Assembly: GCF_031157255.1 (NCBI RefSeq)
Contig: NZ_JAVIFX010000003.1
Coordinates: 124,001 to 188,000, forward strand
Origin: Bradyrhizobium sp. LHD-71
GTDB lineage: Bacteria; Pseudomonadota; Alphaproteobacteria; Rhizobiales; Xanthobacteraceae
Direction of reading: 5' to 3'
DNA length: 64,000 nt
Below the pieces are notes generated by a model. The model saw nothing but the letters and a program-made list of their open reading frames with translations. It did no database searches and was not told where the DNA came from. Shown one piece after another: positions 17,305 through 26,250 of the stretch (the stretch's first letter is position 1; the number at the start of each line of letters is the position of its first letter). The position numbers were made by a program, and so were the translations under genes.

Positions 17305-18126
17305 TTGCGTATTCTTTTCGTCGGTGATGTCGTGGGCCGTTCGGGCCGCAATGCCATCGCTGAACATTTGCCGGGCCTGAAGCGCGACTGGAAGCTCGAT
17401 CTGGTCGTGGTCAATGGCGAGAATGCTGCCGGCGGCTTCGGCATCACCGAGGCGATCTATCACGAGTTCATCGACGCCGGCGCCGATGTCGTGACGCTCG
17501 GCAACCATGCCTGGCGGCAGAAGGAGGCGCTGGTGTTCATCGAGCGCGTCGGCGCGCTGATTCGTCCGCTGAATTTTCCCAAGCGCAATCCCGGCCGCGG
17601 CGCCGCCATCATCGAGGCAAAGAACGGCGCGCGCGTGCTGGTCATCAATGCGCAAGGACGCGTGTTCATGGAGCCGTTGAACGATCCGTTCACTGCAATC
17701 GATTTTGAACTGGAGGCCTGCAAGCTGCGCGAAGGCGCGGACGCCATCATCGTCGATTTTCACGCCGAAGCGACCAGTGAGAAGCAGGCGATGGGGCATT
17801 TCTGCGACGGCCGCGCTTCGCTCGTGGTCGGCACGCACACGCATATTCCGACCGGCGACTATCGGATCCTTGCCGGAGGCACCGCCTACATGACCGACGC
17901 CGGCATGACCGGCGACTATGATTCGGTGATCGGCATGGAGAAGGAGGAGCCGCTGTCGCGCTTTGTGACGGGCCTATCGACCGGCCGTTACGAGCCGGCC
18001 GCCGGGGCGGGGACGTTGAGCGGTGTCGCGGTCGAGATCAACGATGCGACGGGGCTTGCGATGAAAATTGCACCGGTGCGGATCGGTGGAAGGTTGGAAG
18101 AGACGAAACCAGGGTTTTGGCCTTGA
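17305..18126 (+). CDS. ymdB: YmdB family metallophosphoesterase (TIGR00282)
   Basis: 273 residues with the ordered metal motifs: FVGDVVGRSGR, VVVNGENAAGGFG, TLGNHAW, IVDFHAEATSEKQAMGHF and GTHTHIPTGDYRI. Characterised members hydrolyse 2',3'-cyclic nucleotides and affect RNA turnover and biofilm. It begins with a TTG at 17305 with no gap after the fau stop, so it depends on translation of fau. The linkage fau-ymdB-yebC is usual in alphaproteobacteria. Confidence 0.9.
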   Translation: MRILFVGDVVGRSGRNAIAEHLPGLKRDWKLDLVVVNGENAAGGFGITEAIYHEFIDAGADVVTLGNHAWRQKEALVFIERVGALIRPLNFPKRNPGRGAAIIEAKNGARVLVINAQGRVFMEPLNDPFTAIDFELEACKLREGADAIIVDFHAEATSEKQAMGHFCDGRASLVVGTHTHIPTGDYRILAGGTAYMTDAGMTGDYDSVIGMEKEEPLSRFVTGLSTGRYEPAAGAGTLSGVAVEINDATGLAMKIAPVRIGGRLEETKPGFWP

Positions 18127-18297
18127 GTCGGCGTTCAAGTTCGCGCGTTTCGCTCGAGCCGCGGAAGCCTCGCGCCTACCGTCCTGATTCCGTGCAAATC
18201 TGCGGTTAACCAAGCCAGGCATTGGGGCGCCACTTCAATTTCGTTTGCGCGGGGCCTATAAGGCCGCGCGATTAGGACTTCGACGGACGAGGGACAA

Positions 18298-19044
18298 ATG
18301 GCCGGCCATTCCCAATTCAAGAACATCATGCATCGCAAGGGGCGGCAGGACGCGCAGAAGTCCAAGCTGTTCTCCAAGCTGGCGCGGGAAATCACGGTCT
18401 CCGCCAAGATGGGGATGCCGGATCCGGCCATGAATCCGCGGCTGCGCGCTGCGGTGATCGCTGCGCGTCAGGAGAACATGCCGAAGGACAACATCGAACG
18501 CGCGATCAAGAAGGCGCTCGGCAACGACGGCGAGAACTATGACGAGATCCGCTATGAGGGCTATGGGCCGGGCGGCGTTGCAGTGATCGTTGAGGCGCTG
18601 ACCGACAATCGCAATCGCGCTGCGTCCGACGTGCGATCCTATTTCACCAAGGCCGGAGGCAACCTCGCCGAGACCGGTGCTGTGTCGTTCATGTTCGACC
18701 GGCTCGGCGTGATCGAGTACGACGCCGCGGTCGCATCCGAGGACGCGATGATGGAGGCGGCGATCGAGGCCGGCGCCGATGACGTCGCCTCGGGCGAAGG
18801 CGGCCACGAGGTCTATGCGTCGCAGGAAACCTTCCGCGACGTTGCGAAGGCGCTGGAAGCGAAATTCGGCGAGCCGCGCAAGGTCGCGCTGACCTGGAAG
18901 CCGCAGAACACGATCGCCGTCGACGACGAGACCGGCGAGAAGCTGTTGAAGCTGATCGACACGCTCAACGAGCACGACGACGTACAGAACGTCTACGCCA
19001 ACTTCGAGGTTTCCGACGCGCTGATGGCAAAGATGGGGGCCTGA
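18298..19044 (+). CDS. yebC: YebC/PmpR family protein
   Basis: 248 residues, the family norm. The N-terminal signature [18 protein letters not shown] and the segments [40 protein letters not shown] and [15 protein letters not shown] are all present. Members were named as transcription regulators; recent work also ties YebC to relief of ribosome stalling at proline-rich stretches. It precedes a Nudix gene and ruvCAB, the common order. ATG at 18298 follows a GAGGGACAA-type ribosome site. Confidence 0.95.
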   Translation: MAGHSQFKNIMHRKGRQDAQKSKLFSKLAREITVSAKMGMPDPAMNPRLRAAVIAARQENMPKDNIERAIKKALGNDGENYDEIRYEGYGPGGVAVIVEALTDNRNRAASDVRSYFTKAGGNLAETGAVSFMFDRLGVIEYDAAVASEDAMMEAAIEAGADDVASGEGGHEVYASQETFRDVAKALEAKFGEPRKVALTWKPQNTIAVDDETGEKLLKLIDTLNEHDDVQNVYANFEVSDALMAKMGA

Positions 19045-19050
19045 GGCCGC

Positions 19051-19512
19051 GTGCCCTGTGACAGCCCGCTGCGGATACGCGCCTCTGCAAGACTGCTTGT
19101 TCTCGATCCCTCCGGCCGGCTCCTTCTCTTTCGTTTCGTGCACGACAAGGGGGCGCTCGCGGGACGCAGCTACTGGGCCACCCCTGGTGGTGAGGTCGAT
19201 CCCGGCGAGACGTTCGAGCAGGCGGCCATTCGCGAGCTGTTCGAAGAAACCGGCCTGCGCGTAGAGGATGTCGGCGCGCCGGTCGGCCAGGGGACGTTCG
19301 TGCTGCAACTCGCGGATGGCGAGCATGTCCTGGCCGACGAACGTTTCTTCATCGTCAAGACCGAGAACGGTGTGGTGTCCCGCGAGCACTGGACGGCGCT
19401 CGAGCGGGAGGTCATGAGCGAGCATCGATGGTGGTCGCGCGCGGAGCTGGCGCAAACCAAAGACGTGATTTTTCCGGAGAATATATTGGAAATGCTGGCG
19501 CCGCTCGGCTGA
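19051..19512 (+). CDS. Nudix hydrolase
   Basis: 153 residues. The Nudix box is complete: [18 protein letters not shown] followed by FEETGL (G-x5-E-x7-R-E-U-x-E-E-x-G-U). The core strand [20 protein letters not shown] precedes it. It hydrolyses a nucleoside diphosphate linked to another group; the substrate is not predictable. The start is a GTG 6 bases after the yebC stop, consistent with an operon yebC-nudix-ruvCAB. Confidence 0.88.
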   Translation: MPCDSPLRIRASARLLVLDPSGRLLLFRFVHDKGALAGRSYWATPGGEVDPGETFEQAAIRELFEETGLRVEDVGAPVGQGTFVLQLADGEHVLADERFFIVKTENGVVSREHWTALEREVMSEHRWWSRAELAQTKDVIFPENILEMLAPLG

Positions 19513-19564
19513 GCGCCGGTGCGTCCAGCTAGGATTGCCGGCCGCGCGACGCTATCACTATCCC

Positions 19565-20089
19565 ATGCCAGCCGCCCCGATTCGCAACACCGTCCGCATC
19601 CTCGGCATCGACCCCGGCCTCCGCCGAACCGGCTGGGGCGTGATCGATGTCGAAGGCAACCGCTTGATGTTCATCGCCTGCGGATCGGTGGAGACCCGCG
19701 AGACCTTGCCGCTGGCGGGACGCCTCGTTGCCATCCACGAAGGGCTTTCCCGGGTGCTCGGCGAGTTCAACCCGATCGAGGCCGCGGTCGAACAGACCTT
19801 CGTCAACAAGGATGGCGTGGCAACGCTGAAACTCGGCCAGGCCCGCGGCGTCGCCATGCTCGCGCCGGCCATGTGCGGGATTTCGGTCGCCGAATATGCG
19901 CCCAACCAGGTGAAGAAGACCGTGGTCGGTGCCGGCCATGCCGACAAGAACCAGATCCGCGTGATGCTCGGCGTGTTGTTGCCAAAGGCCGATCCGAAGA
20001 GCGCGGACGCCGCCGATGCACTGGCGATCGCCATCACCCACGCGCACCATCGCCAGAGCGCGAACCTGAAGATCGCGGTGGCCCGATGA
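19565..20089 (+). CDS. ruvC: Holliday junction endonuclease RuvC
   Basis: 174 residues. Catalytic acids are in [27 protein letters not shown], and the C-terminal [17 protein letters not shown]. The DNA-binding loop [11 protein letters not shown] is normal. It resolves four-way junctions with RuvAB. The ATG at 19565 is preferred over the TTG at 19535, which adds ten unconserved residues. The spacing to ruvA is 142 bases and includes a repeat hairpin, unlike the usual tight ruvCA junction. Confidence 0.95.
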   Translation: MPAAPIRNTVRILGIDPGLRRTGWGVIDVEGNRLMFIACGSVETRETLPLAGRLVAIHEGLSRVLGEFNPIEAAVEQTFVNKDGVATLKLGQARGVAMLAPAMCGISVAEYAPNQVKKTVVGAGHADKNQIRVMLGVLLPKADPKSADAADALAIAITHAHHRQSANLKIAVAR

Positions 20090-20159
20090 GCTGCATCGCT
20101 CGAAGGCAAAATGGCGAGGTCGATTGGCTTCTGATCCGCCCCGTGCATGGCGTGCTCTC

Positions 20160-20176
20160 TCCCCCACAAGGGGGGA
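20160..20176. repeat. G/C hairpin of a dispersed repeat between ruvC and ruvA
   Basis: TCCCCC-ACAA-GGGGGGA is a perfect hairpin within a CTCTC...GAGGG context. Such C-run/G-run elements are frequent between genes in this bacterial group. Its insertion between ruvC and ruvA lengthens that junction. There is no T-run, so it is not a strong terminator. Confidence 0.5.
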
Positions 20177-20231
20177 GGGAACAGTCATTATGCGTTGCGC
20201 CATCAAGGCCAACACACCTGGGGCCAGCGCG

Positions 20232-20849
20232 ATGATCGGCAAGCTCAAGGGGCTGATCGATTCCTACGGCGAGGACTATGTGATCCTCGATGTGCAGGGC
20301 GTCGGCTATCAGGTGCATTGCTCCGCGCGCACGTTGCAGGCGCTGCCGGCCGCAGGCGAAGCCGCCGTGCTGTCGATCGAGACCTATGTGCGCGAGGACC
20401 AGATCAAGCTGTTCGGCTTTCGCACCGACGGCGAGCGGGAATGGTTCCGCTTGCTGCAGACCGTCCAGGGCGTCGGCGCCAAGGTGGCGCTCGCGATCCT
20501 CGGCACGCTTGCGCCGCCTGATCTCGCCAACGCGATCGCGCTACGCGACAAGGCGGCGGTGGCGCGCACGCCGGGTGTCGGCCCGAAGGTTGCCGAGCGC
20601 ATCGTCACCGAACTGAGGGACAAGGCGCCGGCATTCTCCAATGTCGATCCCGCGCTGGTGCAACTCTCTGGAGCGGTGGACGAGAAGCGCGCGCCGCAAC
20701 CGGTGGCGGATGCGATCTCCGCGCTTGTCAATCTCGGCTACGGCCAGCCGCAGGCGGCCGCCGCGATCGCCGCGGCTTCGCGCAGCGCAGGCGAAAAGGC
20801 GGAAACAGCGCAATTGATTCGCCTGGGTTTGAAGGAGCTGGCGAAGTGA
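20232..20849 (+). CDS. ruvA: Holliday junction branch migration protein RuvA
   Basis: 205 residues. Domain I starts [20 protein letters not shown] and includes [10 protein letters not shown]; the two helix-hairpin-helix motifs are [19 protein letters not shown] and [16 protein letters not shown]; domain III (about 155-205) is the RuvB-binding three-helix part ([16 protein letters not shown]). It holds the junction square-planar for RuvB. The ATG at 20232 is clearly the start; frames reaching upstream cross the repeat. Confidence 0.96.
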   Translation: MIGKLKGLIDSYGEDYVILDVQGVGYQVHCSARTLQALPAAGEAAVLSIETYVREDQIKLFGFRTDGEREWFRLLQTVQGVGAKVALAILGTLAPPDLANAIALRDKAAVARTPGVGPKVAERIVTELRDKAPAFSNVDPALVQLSGAVDEKRAPQPVADAISALVNLGYGQPQAAAAIAAASRSAGEKAETAQLIRLGLKELAK

Positions 20850-20862
20850 TAGGCTTGCGACG

Positions 20863-21906
20863 ATGACGACGACGCCCCGCCTGCTCACTCCCGAACGCCG
20901 CGACGACGACGCGAGCGACACCTCGCTGCGTCCGCAGACGCTGGGTGACTTCGTCGGCCAGCAGCAGGCGCGCGAGAACCTGTCGATCTTCATCAGCGCG
21001 GCGAAGAAGCGCGGCGAGGCGCTCGACCACGTGCTGTTCGTCGGCCCTCCGGGCCTCGGCAAGACGACGCTGGCACAGATCGTTGCGCGCGAACTCGGCG
21101 TCGGCTTCCGCGCCACCTCGGGGCCGGTGATCGCCAAGGCCGGCGATCTCGCAGCGCTGCTGACCAATCTCGAAGAGCGTGACGTGCTGTTCATCGACGA
21201 GATCCATCGCCTCAATCCTGCGGTGGAAGAGGTGCTCTATCCGGCGATGGAGGATTTCCAGCTCGACCTGATCATCGGCGAGGGGCCGGCAGCCCGCTCG
21301 GTGAAGATCGATCTCGCCAAGTTCACGCTGGTCGGGGCGACGACGCGCGCAGGTCTCCTGACCAATCCGTTGCGCGACCGCTTTGGCATTCCGGTGCGCC
21401 TCAATTTCTACACCGAGGCCGAACTCGAGCTGATCGTGTCGAGGGGCGCGCGCGTGCTTGGCGTCGGCATGACGGCGGACGGTGCGAACGAGATCGCCCG
21501 CCGTGCGCGCGGCACGCCGCGCATCGCCGGGCGGCTGCTCAGACGCGTGCGCGACTTTGCATCAGTGGCCAACGCGCCGGCCATCGATCGCGCGATCGCA
21601 GACAGGGCGCTGGGCGCGCTCGAAGTGGATGCCGCAGGCCTCGACGCGATGGACCGCCGTTACCTGACGACGATCGCGCTGAACTACGGCGGCGGGCCGG
21701 TCGGCGTCGAAACGATGGCGGCCGCGTTGTCGGAGCCGCGCGATGCCATCGAGGACATCATCGAGCCGTATCTGATCCAGTGCGGCTACCTCCAACGCAC
21801 CCCGCGCGGGCGGCTTTTGACGTCACATGCCTTCCGGCACCTCGGGCTTGCGGAGCCGTCGCGCGATCCCGCGCAATTCGGGCTGTTTGACCCGGACGCG
21901 GATTAA
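20863..21906 (+). CDS. ruvB: Holliday junction branch migration ATPase RuvB
   Basis: 347 residues, full length. Walker A is [14 protein letters not shown], Walker B is [16 protein letters not shown], sensor 1 is [20 protein letters not shown], and the arginine finger and winged helix ([16 protein letters not shown]) follow. It drives branch migration as a hexamer on RuvA-bound junctions. 13 bases after ruvA, same operon. In related genomes ybgC and tolQRAB-pal commonly follow; here the metallophosphoesterase and a broken ybgC do. Confidence 0.97.
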   Translation: MTTTPRLLTPERRDDDASDTSLRPQTLGDFVGQQQARENLSIFISAAKKRGEALDHVLFVGPPGLGKTTLAQIVARELGVGFRATSGPVIAKAGDLAALLTNLEERDVLFIDEIHRLNPAVEEVLYPAMEDFQLDLIIGEGPAARSVKIDLAKFTLVGATTRAGLLTNPLRDRFGIPVRLNFYTEAELELIVSRGARVLGVGMTADGANEIARRARGTPRIAGRLLRRVRDFASVANAPAIDRAIADRALGALEVDAAGLDAMDRRYLTTIALNYGGGPVGVETMAAALSEPRDAIEDIIEPYLIQCGYLQRTPRGRLLTSHAFRHLGLAEPSRDPAQFGLFDPDAD

Positions 21907-21971
21907 CTTTTGACCACAATTCCGCTCGATTAACCTGTCGTTCATGCTGCACCGCCAAAAATCGGTGCCGC

Positions 21972-22913
21972 ATGGTCTCACGCCGCCGCCTTCTGCAATT
22001 GATTGCCGGTTCCGCCCTGTCCGGAATCGCGACTGCCGCCTATGGCGCCGGTATCGGGGCACGGGAGCTGCGGGTCACACGCTACGACCTGCGCCCGCCG
22101 CAATGGACGCCCGGCCTTTCCGTCAAAATCGCCGCCGTGGCCGACCTGCATGCCTGTGATCCCTGGATGGATCTCGATCGGATCGCCGGGATCGTGGACC
22201 GGACCAATACACTGGGAGCCGACCTGATCGTCCTTCTGGGTGACTACCTCACTGCCATGCCGCGACTGGCCCGGAAAATTCCCCCTTCGGCATGGGCGTC
22301 GGTGCTCGCCGGCCTGAAGGCGCCGCTCGGGGTGCACGCGATCCTCGGCAATCACGACTGGTGGGATGACCAAGCGGTGCAGCGGAGCGGGCACGGGATG
22401 CCGGAAGCCGGGCGCGCGCTCGAGGCGGCAGGTATTCCCGTGTACGAGAACGATGCCGTGAGGCTGGTGAAATCCGGTCATCCGTTCTGGCTGGTGGGGC
22501 TTGGCGACCAGATTGCATATGTTCCGGCACGGCGCTTCGGGTGGCGCACCAGCCGTGCCGGTGTCGATGATCTGACTGCAACCCTGGCAAAGGTCACAGA
22601 CGACGCGCCGGTGGTCCTGATGGCGCACGAGCCGGATATCGCCATGCAGGTGCCGGAGCGTGTTTCATTGATGCTCGCCGGGCACATGCACGCCGGCCAG
22701 GTTCGCCTGTTCGGGTGGGCGCCGGTGACGCCATCCCGTTATGGCTCACGCTTTCTCTACGGTTATCGCCGCGAGAAGTGCGACGTGATCGTGTCGGGCG
22801 GTCTCGGCTGCACGAACTTGCCGGTTCGCATCGGTGCGCCGCCGGAAATCGTGCTGGTGACGCTGGGCGCAGCTGAGGCTGTCGTCGCAGGCGACGCGAA
22901 CAACCGAGTTTGA
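21972..22913 (+). CDS. Exported metallophosphoesterase (YkuE/YaeI-like)
   Basis: 313 residues. The N-terminus MVSRRRLLQLIAGSALSGIA is a twin-arginine-like signal. The calcineurin-like metal motifs follow in order: VADLHACD, LLGDYLTAM, ILGNHDWWDD, VLMAHEPD and LAGHMHAGQVRLFG. Relatives act on lipid or nucleotide phosphodiesters outside the cytoplasm; some are LpxG/LpxH-like, but the substrate is not defined here. 65 bases after ruvB and 25 before the ATG of the interrupted ybgC, so the three were probably one transcription unit before the insertion. Confidence 0.85.
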   Translation: MVSRRRLLQLIAGSALSGIATAAYGAGIGARELRVTRYDLRPPQWTPGLSVKIAAVADLHACDPWMDLDRIAGIVDRTNTLGADLIVLLGDYLTAMPRLARKIPPSAWASVLAGLKAPLGVHAILGNHDWWDDQAVQRSGHGMPEAGRALEAAGIPVYENDAVRLVKSGHPFWLVGLGDQIAYVPARRFGWRTSRAGVDDLTATLAKVTDDAPVVLMAHEPDIAMQVPERVSLMLAGHMHAGQVRLFGWAPVTPSRYGSRFLYGYRREKCDVIVSGGLGCTNLPVRIGAPPEIVLVTLGAAEAVVAGDANNRV

Positions 22914-22938
22914 TCGACCACCGTCTGGTTTGCCGCGC

Positions 22939-23034
22939 ATGACAACAGCACCTGCAGCTTCTGCGCTCGACGGCTTCATCCGCGATGGCCGGCATCAGAT
23001 GCAGGTGTGTGTCTGCTACGAGGACACGGACTTC
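22939..23034 (+). pseudogene. ybgC: 5' fragment of the host ybgC (acyl-CoA thioesterase)
   Basis: From the ATG at 22939 the frame encodes 32 codons that align with the start of the intact YbgC at 28066: LDGFIRDGRHQMQVCVCYED versus LDGEIRDGRHHMRVRVYFED. The match ends exactly at the codons for TDF. The missing remainder (FSGIVYHANYLRFMERG) is found at 28577. The two Cys in VCVCYED replace residues usually Arg and Tyr in the family, a sign of decay. This is the left host flank of the island. Confidence 0.85.
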
Positions 23035-23443
23035 ACAGATTCGCTTTTACCATCGGAGGCAAACATACCGATTTCCTCTGCCTTGCGGCGGCATTCGGGG
23101 AAAGCTTCATGCCGAAAAGGGCGGCGCTGTTCAGGTAGGGCGTATATTCGTAGGGCATCCGCTTACGACCCGGATGCACCACAATGCAGTCAATCAAGTT
23201 GCGGAAGGCGACGCGGGTCCCGATCGCTTTCGGATTGATCTTGAGCGCGAAGACGAGTTTCTTAACCTCCGACCGGTAAAGCTCACCGAACTTCGGATGG
23301 TCGAACGGGATCACATTCTCGCTGCCGTCGCCCAGCAGTCGCAAGCGCGCATCAACATTCTCCCGCTTCAGGTCGCATTCATACGCTTGAGCCGCTCGTC
23401 GGGTTTGCGGAAAGCCTGCTAACGTCAAGCACCGCGCGCGCAT
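23033..23443 (-). pseudogene. C-terminal remnant of a probable serine recombinase
   Basis: The frame gives about 136 residues with a coiled-coil-like helix (HPKFGELYRSEVKKLVFAL) followed by TRVAFRNLIDCIVVHPGRKR and PYEYTPYLNSAALFG. This order, a helical LYR..V..L stretch, then an ALR.LI..I.V.P strand and a final L..L motif, is typical of the C-terminal end of large serine recombinases of rhizobia. No catalytic N-terminal domain is found upstream. The stop (TCA on the plus strand, 23033-23035) overlaps the TTC where ybgC is broken, as expected for an integrase gene lying at its own attachment site. Family assignment is from pattern only. Confidence 0.5.
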
Positions 23444-23449
23444 CCCTGG

Positions 23450-23629
23450 CTAGGGCCGGAGGGGCGTTACCCGAAAATGCCAGCCCCGTTCATTGCTGGA
23501 GTCGTTCACGCCGTCGGAGAACTTATAAAGAAGGTCATCGATATCCGACCCGCTTAAACCGCAAGGGTTCTTTAGGACGCGTTGGGCGAATCCAACAAGC
23601 CACAACGTGAGCACCGCGTGCACCGGCAT
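23450..23629 (-). CDS. Short unassigned frame upstream of the recombinase remnant
   Basis: An ATG at 23629 opens a 59-codon frame (MPVHAVLTLWLVGFAQRV ... WHFRVTPLRP) ending at a TAG at 23450-23452. The frame is open without an ATG a further 20 codons upstream (VEINFSGNLTDP). It is in the same frame as the recombinase remnant, separated from it by this single stop codon. It may be part of an older, disabled gene or a small island gene. I do not recognise it. Confidence 0.3.
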   Translation of the reverse strand: MPVHAVLTLWLVGFAQRVLKNPCGLSGSDIDDLLYKFSDGVNDSSNERGWHFRVTPLRP

Positions 23630-23691
23630 GACGGACGTGACAGGATCAGTGAGGTTGCCTGAGAAATTAATCTCAACACGTGGCTTTTAAT

Positions 23692-23940
23692 TTCAATATG
23701 TTCGGTTGCCGTGCGACATTTAATCACGCGCGCGCAGATTTAATATTTGATTAATTGAGCTTGACCGGTTGCTGCGCGTTGCAGAAAGTTCTGCAGTCCA
23801 TTTCCTCGTGCAGTGTTCGAAGCATTGCGCGAGCGTTTGCCACCCATTGCGCGGCCTTTCTGCCCGGCTGGAGCCGGGTCACACTGGATGCCTTTCCATC
23901 GGGGATATCAGAAGGCCGCGTGATCGCGGGGACCTTGTCA
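23692..23940. other. A/T-rich non-coding stretch at the head of the polysaccharide genes
   Basis: About 250 bases with a first third that is visibly poorer in G+C than the rest of the window (runs such as ATTTAATATTTGATTAATTG at 23739-23758). No convincing gene. It probably contains the promoter of the GT4-GT2-flippase operon. The low G+C suggests foreign origin or a silencer-bound region. Confidence 0.5.
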
Positions 23941-25245
23941 ATGCGAGTGGCGCTCTTCATGAACCAGTTTCCCATCGCCTCGGAAACTTTCATCATGAAC
24001 ACTGCCGCAGGTTTGATCGACGCCGGTCACGATGTCGACCTCTATGGCCTGTTTGGAAAGTCCTCATCGACGGTCGGCCATAACCTCGTTGAGCAACGCG
24101 GCCTGGCATCGCGCGCCTTTCTGCCGCACTTTTCCGAAAGCAAGGTCGTACGTCGCTGGCTGGAAGCTCCTGGCGCATTCGCTCGCATTGCGCAAGCATC
24201 GGGAATTCGGGCAGCGACAAGCGGGCTCAACCTTCGTGCCCATCGGCGCCGCGGTCTGGCGATGCGCGCCATCCATGAAGTCGAATCGTTCCAGGCCCGC
24301 GGGCAGTACGATGCCTTGCATTGTCAGTTCGGGACGCTGGCCAAGCCAGTGTTGCGGCATCGCCGTGCGGGCGGCCTGAGCGGTCCGGTTATCGTCCATT
24401 TTCGCGGTTATGACATCAGTTCACATATCGTCAAAGCCGGCCCGCACTACTATGACCAGGCCTTCGGCGAGGCCGAAGCCTTCATCGCCAACTCGGCCTT
24501 TTTCCGCGATCGTGCGATTGCACTTGGCTGCCCGGCGGACAAGATTACGGTGGTCGAATCCCCGATCAATATGGAAATTTTCCCGTTCGCGCCACGCATG
24601 CTCCAGCCCGGACAACCCATCCGTATTCTGACGGTGGGCAGGTTGGTCGAGAAAAAAGGAATTGCCTACGCGATCGAAGCCATCGGACTGCTGCGCGCGC
24701 GAGGCTTTTCGATCGAGCACAGGATTGTCGGCGAAGGCCCGCAGCGACAAGAGCTCGAAGCGCTGATCGGCGCGCTCGATCTCGGTCAGATCGTCACCTT
24801 GTTGGGCGAGCGGTCGCAGGAAGCGATCGCCGCTGAGCTCGCGCAAGCGCACCTGTTCCTTGCTCCCTCGGTCCACGCGGCCAATGGCGCAGCCGATGCT
24901 GCGATCAACACGATCAAGGAGGCGATGGCGAGCGGCCTGCCCGTCGTCTCGACTCGGCACGGCGGCATTCCCGAGCTTGTCGAGCATGGGGTCTCAGGGC
25001 TGCTTGCGCCCGAGCGCGACGCCGCAGCCCTTGCCGACCATCTTCATGCGCTCATCCGTGCACCTGAGAGCTGGCCCCGCTTTGCTGCGGCCGGGAGAAC
25101 CGCGGTCGAGAGCCGTTTCGACACCGCTTTCATCGCGCGGAAGATCCTCGATATCTACGCGATCGCCGCAGAGCGCTATCGATCGCGAAGCGCAACATTG
25201 GGAGTGCCACGATGGACGTACTGGATGAAGCCAAGGTCACCCTGA
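23941..25245 (+). CDS. Glycosyltransferase family 4 (WcaL-like)
   Basis: 434 residues with the GT-B fold. The N-terminal domain begins MRVALFMNQFPIASETFIMN and contains the YDALHCQFGTLAKPVL and IVHFRGYDIS segments of colanic-acid type transferases. The donor-binding C-terminal domain has ILTVGRLVEKKGIAYAIEAI and EAMASGLPVVSTRHGGIPEL. The usual first Glu of the E-x7-E pair appears to be Asp in NGAADAAINTIKEAMA. It adds a sugar from a nucleotide donor to a lipid-linked oligosaccharide at the inner membrane. The ATG at 23941 starts the conserved strand; upstream frame is not conserved. Overlaps the next gene by 34 bases. Confidence 0.85.
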   Translation: MRVALFMNQFPIASETFIMNTAAGLIDAGHDVDLYGLFGKSSSTVGHNLVEQRGLASRAFLPHFSESKVVRRWLEAPGAFARIAQASGIRAATSGLNLRAHRRRGLAMRAIHEVESFQARGQYDALHCQFGTLAKPVLRHRRAGGLSGPVIVHFRGYDISSHIVKAGPHYYDQAFGEAEAFIANSAFFRDRAIALGCPADKITVVESPINMEIFPFAPRMLQPGQPIRILTVGRLVEKKGIAYAIEAIGLLRARGFSIEHRIVGEGPQRQELEALIGALDLGQIVTLLGERSQEAIAAELAQAHLFLAPSVHAANGAADAAINTIKEAMASGLPVVSTRHGGIPELVEHGVSGLLAPERDAAALADHLHALIRAPESWPRFAAAGRTAVESRFDTAFIARKILDIYAIAAERYRSRSATLGVPRWTYWMKPRSP

Positions 25246-26246
25246 TTGTGACCCCGCGCGAGCGTTTCGGCGTGGCGCGCGAATCACTGACCAGCATCTT
25301 CGACCACACGACGGGCCCGTTTGACCTGGTCTATGTGGATGCAGCCGGTCCCAAGGACCTGTCGGCCTGGGTCGCGGAGCAAGCCAGGGTCCGCGGTTTC
25401 CAGCATCTCAACTTCTCCCACGTTCTGACGCCTAACGAGGCGCGGAACGCCGGGCTGCGGCGTGCAACCACGCCCTATGTCGTCTTCATCGACAATGACG
25501 TGATCTGCTCGCCCAACTGGCTTGAGCCACTGATCGCGAGCGCAGAGAGCACGGGCGCCGATGTGGTCGCACCGCTCACCTGCCAGGGCCTGCCCGTGCA
25601 CACCGAAGTCCACCAGGCAGGCGGCCTTTTCACGACCGATCTCGCTCGCTTCTTTGCGACGCCGCACGGTGAGAGGATCATCGAGGAGGTGATGCATTAT
25701 CAAGGGCAGAAGGTCGACGAAATCCCGAAGGAGCCGGTCGCCACGCAATGCTGCGAATTCCATTGCGTGCTCGTTCGCCGATCAGTTTTTGACCGGATCG
25801 GCGGGCTCGACACTCAAATGCTGGCCACCAAGGAGCATATCGACTTTTGCATGAGCGTTCTTGCGAATGGCGGAACGGTGATGTTCGAGCCGCGCTCGGT
25901 GGTGACCTATCTCTATCCCGGCCGATCGCGGCCGATCGCTGCGAGCGACTGGTCATTCTTCCTCGTTCGCTGGTCGGATGCCTGGCAGCGCCGCAGTTTT
26001 GATCGGTTCAAGGACAAATGGGGATTGAAATCCGATCAGCCCTATTTCGCCAAGCGCGCTCGCATGCTGAGCTGGCGATACAAGGAAGGTGTGGTCAAGC
26101 CGATTGTCATGAAACTGCCAGGGATTAACCGAAGTCCGCTGCTCCGCAAAGCGACGGGCAAACTTGTCGCTCCGTTTGTTTCAGCGGCCGGTGCAGCGAT
26201 GACCGCGCGCGCTGACCGCCAACGACGCCTGCATCCAGAGCGTTGA
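25212..26246 (+). CDS. Glycosyltransferase family 2
   Basis: 344 residues with a GT-A core in the first 230: VTLIVTPRERFGVARESLTS, NEARNAGLRRATTPYVVFID followed by NDV (the DxD metal site), and PNWLEPLIASAESTGADVVA. A C-terminal basic region (about 265-344) replaces the usual membrane helix. It transfers a sugar to a growing chain. The start ATG at 25212 lies within the last codons of the GT4 gene, and the stop is four bases before the flippase start, so the three are translated as a unit. Confidence 0.85.
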   Translation: MDVLDEAKVTLIVTPRERFGVARESLTSIFDHTTGPFDLVYVDAAGPKDLSAWVAEQARVRGFQHLNFSHVLTPNEARNAGLRRATTPYVVFIDNDVICSPNWLEPLIASAESTGADVVAPLTCQGLPVHTEVHQAGGLFTTDLARFFATPHGERIIEEVMHYQGQKVDEIPKEPVATQCCEFHCVLVRRSVFDRIGGLDTQMLATKEHIDFCMSVLANGGTVMFEPRSVVTYLYPGRSRPIAASDWSFFLVRWSDAWQRRSFDRFKDKWGLKSDQPYFAKRARMLSWRYKEGVVKPIVMKLPGINRSPLLRKATGKLVAPFVSAAGAAMTARADRQRRLHPER

Positions 26247-26250
26247 CGTG

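Noticed and set aside
18256-19455. 399-codon minus-strand frame opposite yebC and the Nudix gene
   Set aside because: Covers two well-supported genes on the other strand and has no protein family signal.
23751-24002. Minus-strand frame at the head of the glycosyltransferase gene, considered as a transposase remnant
   Set aside because: No transposase motif; it overlaps the conserved GT4 N-terminus.
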